The translations under genes were made by a program, and so were the position numbers. From Plantago ovata (taxonomy: Eukaryota > Streptophyta > Magnoliopsida > Lamiales > Plantaginaceae), in assembly GCA_028274465.1 (NCBI GenBank), contig CM051458.1, positions 14,337,566-14,401,565 on the forward strand: 64,000 bases of DNA, in the 5' to 3' direction. The notes beneath the pieces were generated by a model that was not told the origin of the DNA, did no database searches, and saw nothing but the letters and a program-made list of their open reading frames with translations. This document shows, piece by piece, positions 34,872 through 44,721 of the stretch (within the stretch, counting starts at the first letter, position 1; each line of letters begins with the position of its first letter).

Positions 34872-37800
34872 AAGAGCACGGCATGCGGAGGTTTGCTCCC
34901 ACCTTAGATCGCATGATGTAGCTTGTGTTGCGTTATTAGAAACGAGGGTTAAAGCTTGTAATGCTAATAGAATACGATCAAGGCTTGGCCAGCAATGGTC
35001 ATTCATTGACAACTATAGTAAGCATGACAATGGTAGAATTTGGTTTATGTGGAAGTGTACTAGAGTAGTTGTTGACTTTGTTTGCTGTACTGATCAATTC
35101 ATTCATGTTGCTGTTAATGAAATTGATGGTTCATTGAAACATTGGCTAACTATTGTATATGCGCACAATACTTTGGATATGAGAAGAAAGCTTTGGCAAG
35201 ATATTGATGATATAGGTTCTAATATCCAAGGTCCATGGATTGTTATGGGAGACTTTAATAATGTTCTCTCTGTGGCTGATCGACGTGGTGGTAATGATGT
35301 TACGATTCATGAGTATCAAGATCTTGAAAGATTGATGGCAAATATTGGGCTTCATGAATGTACAACAACTGGAGATCATTTTACTTGGTCGAGTGGAACA
35401 ATCAGTTCACGAATTGATAGAGTTATTGGAAATTCTGATTCGTTTCTCAAGTTTCCTCATTATATGGTGGAGATTTTAGTGCCTCATATTTCTGATCATA
35501 GTCCTCTGAAGGTGACCTTGCAAGCTGCAAGACCTCGTGTGAGACCTCTATTTAAGTTCTTAAATTGCACGGCCAACGCTCTTGATTTTCAGCAAGTGGT
35601 AAGACGGGATTGGAATGTCAATGTTGAAGGGCGAGCTATGTTTGTTGTTTGGGAAAAGCTGAAAGCAATGAAGGGTAGCATGCTGCAAATACAGAGTCGG
35701 TACCATGGCATACATAAAAAAGTACTTTGTACAAGGCAGCAACTAGAAGCCGCACAACTCCAGCAACAGGCTGATCGCACTGATCAGCAGTATGTTGCTG
35801 ATGTCAAACGGTTGAGGGAGGAACTCTTGCATTGGGTTACTCTAGATGAACAGATTGGACAACAAAAGGAAAAAGTGGATTGGATACGATTGGGGGATAA
35901 TAATAATTCCTACTTTCATTCTATTGTTCGTGAGAAAAACAGGAACACAGGGCTTTACAAATTGGAGAATGCGCTGGGCACCATTCTGACAAGTCCAGAA
36001 GATCTGGAGAATGAAGTATTACAATTCTATACTTCACTTGTAGGAAGTCGATCACAAGAGTTGAGGTCGGTGGATCTATCTGCGCTTCGCCAAGGTAAAC
36101 AACTTAGTGTTTCTGATGGAGATTGGTTATGTAGAGATGTCACAGAGGATGAGATATTTCAGGCTCTCAAGGGGATAGGTGATAATAAAGCACCGGGTAT
36201 TGATGGTTATAACTCCAAATTCTTCAAAGCAGCTTGGCCTATTATTAAACATGATGTCATTCGAGCAGTGAATGAGTTTTTCAACCAGCAAAGGTTGTAT
36301 AAAGCTGTGAATTGCACTTTGGTGACACTCATCCCTAAATCAAAGGAAGCCAAGACAATGAAGGAGATGCGACCTATCTCATGCTGTACTACTCTCTATA
36401 AAATAATTTCCAAGATTCTCACAGAACGATTGGGTAAGGTAATCAATTATGTTATTCATGATAGTCAATCTGCTTTCTTGCCTGGTAAAGTTATACATGA
36501 TAATATTCTTATTGCACAAGAGTTGTTCAAAGGCTATGATAGAAGGGGTATTTCACCTAGATGTGTTATACAGATGGATTTGCAAAAAGCTCATGATAGT
36601 GTGGAATGGTGTGCACTTGAAAGCATTATGCAGGAAATGAATTTCCCCAGGAAGTTTATAGATTGGATTATGCTATGTGTGACTACTGTCTCTTACCGAT
36701 ACAATATCCAAGGAGTTCCTTCTAAAGTGTTGGTGGCTAAACGAGGTTTAAGGCAAGGAGATCCAATTTCATCGCTTCTCTTTGTCATTATTATGGAGTA
36801 TTTGCATAGAGTCTTACACACTCTTAAAGAAACTCCAGACTTCAATTGGCATCCAAAATGTGAGAGGGAGCAGATCACAAATATATGTTTTGCTGATGAT
36901 CTATTGCTGTTTTCTAGAGGTGATAATATATCTGTGGCGCTTGTTATGGCAAAGTTCAAAATTTTTTCACAATCTACTGGACTTGTTGCGAATCCTAGCA
37001 AGAGTAAAGTTTATTTTGGAGGAGTTCCTTTGCCATTACAAGAGAATATACTACGCTCTACTGGTTTTGTAAAGGGTGTGATGCCGTTTAAATACCTGGG
37101 GGTGCCTTTAGCAAGCAAAAAGCTAACTAGTAATCAGTTCCAAGTCTTGGTGGATAAGGTGGTTGATCGAATAAAGCATTGGACTTCACATTTGCTAAGC
37201 TATGCGGGAAGGCTTCAACTTATTAAAAGTGTAATCTTCTCTACAGCAAATTATTGGATGCAACTATTTCCAATCCCTAAGAAAGTGTTGAAGAAAATTG
37301 AAGCACATTGTCGTACTTTCTTATGGAGTGGTAAACCGGAGGTAATAGAAAGTCACCTGTTGCTTGGGATAAAATCTGTGAACCGAAGCTACAAGGCGGG
37401 CAGAATGTCATCTCTCTTCAAGTGTGGAATGATGCTACCATTGGTAAACTTCTTTGGCACTTGAGTATGAAGACGGATAAGTTATGGGTACGTTGGACAC
37501 ATAGCTACTATATGAAAGATACTTTGGTAAGCGATTATATTCCCTCTTCCACTTCTTCTTGGCTTGTAAGGAAAATATTTGAAGTCAAAGATAAGGTGAT
37601 GAATCTGCAGTCATGGCTTGATGCGCAGGCCACTGGTCGGTATGAGACGCAAAAAATTTACAAGGAGATGCGTGGGGTTCGGCCAGTGGTAATGTGGAGA
37701 AAATTGTTTTATAGAAATAGAGCAAGACCTCGTGCAAGCTTTATTGTCTGGACTGCATGTCTTGACAGAATGTACACACGAGATCGATTGGTAAAGATGA

Positions 37801-38075
37801 ATATAGGAACAGACCCAGCATGTGTACTGTGCGGCAACCAGCAAGAATCTGTAAGTCATCTTTTTTTTGGTTGTTCGACTTCTATGGCTGTATGGAATTG
37901 TTTACTGCGATGGATGAAGATACACCATACTCACATACACTTTGAGGTGGAATTAGAGTGGGTTTTAAAGGAATCTAAAGGGAAATCTTGTCGTGCATTG
38001 CTTCTGAAGATGGTTTTTGTTGAAGCCGTTTATGCCATTTGGAAATCTCGGAATGCAAAGTTGTTTACCCAATAA
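34807..38075 (+). pseudogene. LINE ORF2: endonuclease, reverse transcriptase, C-terminal zinc domain (one frameshift)
   Basis: ORF2 nicks the target and reverse-transcribes the LINE RNA there. The endonuclease motifs are ITWNVRGLHKRARHAEV, WIVMGDFNNVLS, SSRIDRVIGN and ISDHSPLKVTL. Reverse transcriptase shows KAPGIDGYNSKFFKAAW, LIPKSKEAKTMKEMRPIS, QSAFLPGKVIHDNILIAQE, GLRQGDPISSLLF and ICFADDLLLFSRG. The frame is open for 885 codons to 37464. A shift near 37350 restores SPVAWDKICEPKLQGG and leads to the zf-RVT-type end RASFIVWTACLDRMYTRDRL with CVLCGNQQESVSHLFFGC, closing at 38075. Only this single frameshift separates it from an intact ORF2. The helical QQLEAAQLQQQADRTDQQ segment is common in this region. 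Confidence 0.85.
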
Positions 38076-38290
38076 CCTTTTGATATGCATATAGTAGAAG
38101 AGATTAAGAGTATTGTCAAAATAGATGTATTGGTGATGAAAAATTATTAGACTACTGCTATAAATTGTAATAGCGCAGCAGTAGAGTAGTAGATGGTGCT
38201 CCATTGTAGAATTGTCTGGATTTGAGGATCGGCACATTGTATTGGATTGTTTTTGGAATAATAATTAAAACAATTTAAAAAAAAAAAAAA

Positions 38291-39762
38291 CTAGTACATT
38301 CACTTGAAGAAGGCCAACCATAGAGGAACTAGAAAACATCAATCAATTCAAGTTCCAGGTTTCCCGTAGATTGTTGATAGAACTACCAAAAAAGTGTGGC
38401 TTTCGTGGTACCATAGAACCACTACTTCACAACTTCATGTGCAAAATATTTCCTGCGGACTTTTTTAATATATGGCCTCTAAAGAAAATGAGAGCAGATT
38501 GGATTTTATTCGGAATTACACCCGTTTGAACATTGGCGCTGGTTACTCAAGGTAGAGGCAACCATGCATGTTGGGGAGATGAGGACCAAAATTTTTCAAG
38601 TGCTTCACCGTCTGTTGCTTGGACATGTGTGATATCTCCGTGTCAACTTGAGGGGTAGTTTGAAAACATGAGATATGGATAGTATGAATGTCATGAAGTG
38701 TGAATTAGCACAATGCACACTTGCTAATGAACAGTATATGCATTAATTAGTAGATATTCTTGTGTGATTAACAATTGACTAAAATGCCTAGCACTTGTCT
38801 ATCTATACTTATGTATTGTTGACAAGAATAATAAGAAAGACACAATGTAGTCCTTAGCTCTCTACCAATATTTTGTACAGAGAGTTTCAACCAAAAATGA
38901 TGCTCTCATATACTATTTTAAATCTCAAAACATCTGATAATAATTTGATTCTAAATAGGACTTGTCATGAATTTAATATATACCTATAGATCTCAGGAAA
39001 TGATAAGCATGCACCATTCCTGCTTCAATGACCACATCTTTTCCCTAGGATTCAGTGAACAGCACAAACAACTCAATGTTGATATTGTATACAATTTTGA
39101 CTCTTTCAAATCTCCAGGAATCAGGATAGATTTATGTTCTAAGATGAACATTAATGGTTAAATAATGTAAAATTTGTCGATCCTCGACAGAATGTTGTAG
39201 TTAGTTGTCTAGTTGATTAGAGTGGTAATCCGTAGTTTCTAATTTGTTCCATAATTTGATAATATGATTATGGGGAGCACCAAATGCTTAGATAACCAAC
39301 TTCCAACACAGTATAAATAATAGTATGAACCAATAGAAAACTACATAGGAATCACTCTGCTAAAACATATCACCTTGTTTCCAGTTATCCCTAAGAAAGG
39401 CAATAGCTTCACAGAGGGGCCTTAGATCTCATACTTAAATAGTAAGGGTTGTACAAGTCCAAAACATCAGAACTTAATCATTGTAACTCCAGTGCCTCCC
39501 TACCATTTCTGGTCTTAGAGATTTCATACAACTTCTATCAGACTTGTGAAGCTAAATGTCGAAATAAACTCTATAGAAGAATCCTCTTAGTCCATGATAA
39601 AACCAAAAGAAAACTATTAAGAAGAACAGATGCAAACTAAATGTTGAAAGCATGAACAGGAAACACAGGATAAGCATGAAAGGTTAAAGTTGAAAAACAT
39701 GAGATACAAGTGCAAAATCAAAACAATATCATACATTTCTCGTCTCATTTGTTCGATTCCTC
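38291..39762 (-). pseudogene. partial duplicate of TAD2 (intron 4 and end of an exon)
   Basis: These 1.47 kb match 46705-48190 in the same orientation with few differences. The match covers most of a TAD2 intron and the last 28 bases of the exon encoding NRTNETRN. It is cut on the left by the poly-A tail of the LINE and on the right, at 39762, by the exact TG start of an Athila-like LTR. It cannot encode a protein. It continues after the retroelement at 41723. Confidence 0.9.
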
Positions 39763-40116
39763 TGATGAATGTGTATTTTACACTTTCATTCGAGTCTTTT
39801 TCAACTATTTTAGCTATCCTCTATGATAATTTAACTATATTTTAGTGCATTTTATTAGAATAGTGTCACGTTTCCCTTTAGATTTTATTTTACAGGTTTT
39901 GGTTGAAAAACGAGGATTTCCGGTCAATTATATTGAAGTTGACAAGGAATTGGTGTTCCAGAAGCCTATTTGGAGTATCTGAAGGTTTCCGGATAGTATT
40001 TGGAGTCTAGGGGTCGAATCTGGAGGTTAGAAGGTCACTAGAAGTCAGAAACCGAGTCCGAAAAGGGGAAGAAATCCAAAAACACATCGAAAACGCGGAA
40101 TTCCGCGAAAAATACT

Positions 40117-40200
40117 CCCGGGCGAACCGCCCGGGACGTGGGGCGACTCGCCCCACACCGGGCGAACCGCCCAGTGTGTGGGGCGAATCGCCCCACACTT
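40117..40200 (+). repeat. GC-rich palindrome array upstream of LTR TATA box
   Basis: Alternating GGGCGAACCGCCC and GGGGCGA-TCGCCCC units repeat here, whereas the LTRs at 8797 and 13965 carry only one GGGGCGAACCGCCCC after a GCGAACCGCCGCA stretch. It ends just before CCTATATATAG at 40208, the likely TATA box. Confidence 0.75.
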
Positions 40201-40634
40201 ATTCGAAGCCTATATATAGTTGCTCAGTTTTTCTCCAAAATTCATACTTTTCCAGACCTTCTCTCTCACCTTTCTCTGTAGTTTTAGGTAGGGACTTCCC
40301 AAAGCCTGTTCTGGGGGTCCGTAGCTTAGGAGACACTTTTTCATAGCAGATTGGAGCTTGTAGGATCGCAATTCTTCGGAGATTGACAACATTCGGTAAC
40401 ATTGTATCTTACAGTTTATTCTACTTATTTTTATTTATCTTTCAACATGTTTTCTTCTATGATTTATGTTGATTGCATGCCTATTATGAGTAGCTAAACT
40501 TATCGTTCGTGGTAGTATGTGAATTCTTAGCGAAGGGAAGATAATCATGCTAATGGCTATATCGCGCATTGTACTCCGTGTTATTGCTTTATTTCGTTGA
40601 TCAGGCTCAGCCTAAATTCTCGTATGTTGTATTA

Positions 40635-40890
40635 CTTCCTCCGGAAACTTAATAGTTTTACACTTTGTTTTTGTTGACTTTTTTATGTCCGGTTTGACCT
40701 CAAAATAATCATAATTGATTACGAAAAAATTAATTTTAAAAGTTATATTATACGAATATAAGAAGTATACTTTTATAATATAATTTTTTAAATTATTTTT
40801 TTTCAACGAGTTATTATTAGTTTGAGGTCAAACCGGACATCGAAAAGTCAACAAAAATAAAGTGTAAAGCTATAAAGTTTCCGGAGGAAG
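40635..40890. mobile_element. Stowaway-like MITE (256 bp, TA duplication)
   Basis: Ends CTTCCTCCGGAAACTTAATA and, in reverse, CTTCCTCCGGAAACTTTATA. The two halves can pair over most of the element (AGTTTTACACTTTGTTTTTG against AGCTTTACACTTTATTTTTG, then GTCCGGTTTGACCTCAAA). TA flanks it on both sides (40633-40634, 40891-40892). The empty site survives in the sister LTR at about 14792 (GTATTAATTATTATGCA), which proves the insertion. It is non-coding and has the size and ends of Tc1/mariner-type Stowaway elements. Confidence 0.9.
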
Positions 40891-41722
40891 TAATTATTAT
40901 GCATAATTGGACCCTCGTCGACCTATACGCATCTATATCTTCGTAGTGTTGAATAATTACGGAACACAATTGGACAATAGTGCTTGACTTGTCACGACCT
41001 TTATCTTCGTAGTGCTTAATAATTGCAACAGGACATTAGATTGATCAAAGATCTCTATGCAAGACCGAGGAATTTACGCATGATTATTGACCCGTTATGC
41101 TTTGAAGGATCATACTATCACCAATCTCCATTATCTGTTAGAAAAACTCATTTGCTTTTACGTCTGCTGTTTTTATATTCTCTAGTTAAATAGATAAAGC
41201 TAGTTATAGTCCTGAGAGAACGACACTCGAGTCATTCTACTGCTACACTACGGTTTTCGTTGTAGTTGTGGATTGTCTTTGGCTAAATAACAAATTTATT
41301 TGCTGAACCTGGACCCGAAAAATCCGCGTTCATCAAATTGGCGCCGTTGTCGGGGACTATACTCCTTTTTTCTGTTTAATTTGTTTATATTTTCAGCTTT
41401 CGACTCCTAATTCTATTAGATTTAGTTTTCCTTTTTAATCTCTCTCTGATACTGCTTTCCTAGTCTGTTTCTAAATCTCCTTTCCTAGCCTTAGTAGTAT
41501 TCGATATCTAGAAATATTCTTGCTTTTCGAAATTTCTAACGAGGCTAATTTTTAGTTTTGAGTTACTCCTGATACAGATTTCCAGGTATGACGCCCTTAA
41601 AAGCCCGCTTGACACCTACGTTCTCGCAAGTCAGGAGGGGGTCAGCTATATACTTGGAAGAAGAGTTATCGGGGTATGAGGTAACAAGCACCATAGTGAG
41701 AAGGATACCAAGGTTCGAAGAA

Positions 41723-42316
41723 GGAGATGATGATTGGTTCGTCTTCTTCGTTAAAACTTAAAACTAACTAATTTGAGCTGTTTATTGTGGATATAATCCG
41801 TGCACTAAAACTAAGACTTACTAATGCGTGTTTAAGTCCGATCCAATACCCAGCCCAGTGTGTGTATGTACGCCGCTCGAACGTCAATTAGATTTGGCGA
41901 CTTATCGGTTTACTGCCAGGCCCATCAAATGACATGGTTCCTACTTCCTAGGGCTTAAATAGGCCTAGCCCATTTTGGAACCATGTGTATACTTTATTTC
42001 ATCCCATTAAACATGCTTTACATGATGGAATAGTGTTTTTTCTTTCTTTTTTTATACTACTCTGTATATTATTATGAAGATTGAAGGGCATGTAATAGTG
42101 TGTTGTATAAATGGATTAAATTCCCAAGTCCAAATCATATGCATTAAAATAATTGAAGGAAATTTATTGATGTCCCCAAAAAGAAACTCAAAGGAAATTT
42201 TGATTTTACTCTTTTTTTTTTTTCTCCTTGAAATTACTCAAATTATGTAAGGTCTAAAGAATATGAAATAGGTCAATTGATTGCCTTACTTGCCTCGACG
42301 AAATAAAGCTTTGCCC
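41723..42316 (-). pseudogene. partial duplicate of TAD2 upstream region
   Basis: Matches 49219-49821, the 5' untranslated and promoter side of TAD2, in the same orientation. The homology ends at 42316, at the same point where the original passes into CACTA sequence (49821). Exons 1-2 and their introns (48191-49218 in the intact gene) are missing between this piece and the one ending at 39762, replaced by the Athila-like element. Confidence 0.9.
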
Positions 42317-43606
42317 AACAACAACAGAGTCCAGACGTGAAAGAAACTCAAATATATTAAAACTTCAAATAAGGTTTTGAGTACTCATAGGTTTTAGAAA
42401 CACTTATATGTAAATCGAAAATGCCAAATACATTGCATAATTTGATTTTAGTTTTCAATTTGAAATTAGTTTGGACCGGACTACTGACTTTTCACATTGG
42501 TTTAATGGACATTCCAACGCTCAATATCAATGTGCAAAAAGGTCAGGTAATGCAAACTAGGGTTTATGAATATTAGTGCTCTTAATAATTAAATTGTGCT
42601 TTTCTTGTCAAGTCCAAGAATCAATATGTGAGTCATATGCGGGGAGTCCATTACACCGTACGTGTTTCAATGTAAACGAGTCATCTCAAAATATGTTTAC
42701 GGAAATGAAATAGTATTAAAAAATATAATAAGCCGGTTGATTTACCCAATTGATTGACCTACCAATCAATTTTAATCCGTTATCATTATTTTAGTTGAAG
42801 GTGTTGGTTCGAATCTTATTGACATAATTTTTTTCTTTTTTATTTATTCTCTTCTTAAATTTTTATTTTTTAACATAAAGTTGTATGACATTTTAAAAAT
42901 AACCATGATATGTTCTTATAAAAAAAAGACATACTTACTCCGTCAAATAATAAAAAAGACATACAAATTTGTTGTGATGACTTCAAACTGATCATCATTT
43001 ATCTTTGTAAATTAATCATCTTGTTTACAATGTCGATTTTCTATATAAACTAATAGGTCGATTAAACTAATGTAATGTATACATGCATGATGCATGTTAT
43101 ATCAGTCACGATTACGATTACAATATTATGTTTTACTACTCACAATGAGATTAGACTATTATGTCACTTTTTAGTATCTATTTTTGTTAAACATCGCACG
43201 TTAATATAACCTACCTAATGTATGTGTAACAACTAGAGAAGTGAAATCCTGTCTCGTGTGACAAATGATTTCACCACTTAGAAACCGGGAATTGTTTCCG
43301 TCGTAATCATCTCGTTTGGGAAGATACTTGCATAAACTATGCAAGTCTGTCTAATACGGTACACCTTACTCCGATATTTTACATGGCTCACAGTATTGTA
43401 AAAGAACCCAGTGCATTATCAGAAAGAGATGTTTTTCCACCGATCAACATATTGACTGAGAACAAACCCGGTAAAACAAGATTTTGGCAAATGACAGAAT
43501 TGGAAGACTGCATTCATTTGATTGTTGTTATATAAGAAGACGCCAACAAGAAGCTATTTCAGTATTTGGAACAAAGAATATGGATTCATGTCCTACATAA
43601 CTATCA
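42317..43606. other. intergenic AT-rich DNA
   Basis: No family recognised. Stowaway-like CTCCGTCAAATAATAAAAAA near 42940 has no visible partner. Frames are short and AT-driven. Confidence 0.4.
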
Positions 43607-43765
43607 TCAAGCCGAGCCATTCAAGCTGTCAATATCAAACCAAAATTCCAACTCCTCAAACTATAATCATCGCGGTCTTCCTTCACTTCTAAGATAGGTA
43701 GGCCACGGGAAGATAACAAACGTGACTCCTCAATTTGATGTTCGAGGCCAAACCAATCAAAGAAC
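43607..43765 (-). other. coding-like segment downstream of TAD2
   Basis: After an acceptor-like TTTCAG (ending at 43766) the minus strand reads 52 codons with normal amino-acid usage (FFDWFGLEHQIEESRLLSSR, then GLPILEVKEDRDDYSLRSWN) and a TGA at 43607-43609. The frame does not join TAD2's last coding exon in phase. It could be the final exon of an alternative transcript, of another gene, or a chance open stretch in the 3' untranslated region. I do not recognise the protein. Confidence 0.3.
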
Positions 43766-44721
43766 CTGAAAGAACAAATGACAGTCAGAGGAAGACTCGA
43801 TGTTTCCAGAGTTGTGCATGGTCTGCATCAGAAAATAACAAATTACAAACAACATCAATCTATGGAAGATATTGAACTGGACCTCGAATAATCAAAATCT
43901 AAACTTGGGGTATGCTTTAATGACCATGAACAACAAAAATTATCACTGCATTTAGGGTGTACATGCTACACACTGCAACTTTAGTCTGTATACAGGAGCA
44001 AGCACAATGATAAACTTGTTAAACTAATTGAGAAAAAACAGACCTCTGATTCTGGAAATTTAAGGTTGTCTGTATAACTGGTCTGTATTGTTAAGCAACA
44101 TAACTGATAGTAGTACATTATTATAGCAAATAATATATTCCACAAAATTGTTGATCTCTCTTGGCCTAGGCGGCATCCTATAAACTGCAAGCAAGCAACT
44201 TACCCCTGTCCTAGTTTCAAACTGTTCATTTACCACACTAGCTAGCCTATATAGAGTCACAAATGCAGCCAATCAATTTTAACTTTTTCCCAGGCACAAG
44301 AACCAAAAGTTTATAACCCAGCATAGCGCGGGTTCCTGGCTGCAAAGACACTGGTTCCAGCATGAATGGTGTCCCCCCACAAATATAAGACATGGCAAAT
44401 GGGAAAATGCTATTACCTCCTTTTGTATTATAATATGTTTTTGGGTGTTTTCACACAGATTAAGGTGGTTTCTTTTCCCACCTAGTACACTTATTAATTA
44501 TAGGAAGATAAAAAGATTATTAAAAAAAAATGTTAAGCTGAAGGGGACAAGGGGGACAAGTAGGGTAAGAATGGAAACATGTAGCCAAAATAGCCAAAAG
44601 TAACACTAAAACATCTTATATTTAAATAAAAAAAATAAAAAATAAAAAAAATAAACCACCGAGGTAGTACAATCTATACGTACCTTCAAACAGAAATGAA
44701 CCATAGTCTATAATGAATGGC

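Larger units (their letters stand above)
33850..38290 (+). mobile_element. L1-type LINE, nearly full length
   Basis: The element has ORF1 (33880-34871), ORF2 (34807-38075) and a poly-A tail (about 38275-38290). Domain content is DUF4283 with zinc knuckle, then endonuclease, reverse transcriptase and a C-terminal zinc region, the arrangement of plant L1 elements. The tail abuts the TAD2 duplicate at 38291, so insertion was into or beside that duplicate. I could not identify a target duplication and the exact 5' end is uncertain. Few disabling changes are present. Confidence 0.8.
39763..41722 (+). mobile_element. 5' part of an Athila-like element (LTR, primer site, gag start)
   Basis: The LTR (39763-41335) is related to those at 8797 and 13965 but more diverged, and a Stowaway-like MITE sits in it. 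The primer site TGGCGCCGTTGTCGGGG at 41339-41355 has one change from the tRNA-Asp complement. About 370 bases of internal leader follow. They include a short frame from ATG near 41588 (MTPLKARLTPTFSQVRRGSA) before the sequence stops at the TAD2 duplicate. No 3' half or second LTR is present. Confidence 0.8.

Noticed and set aside
38967..39640. Two plus-strand frames of about 63 codons
   Set aside because: They lie in the duplicated TAD2 intron, and the matching intron copy at 47.4-48.1 kb does not keep them as a meaningful protein.
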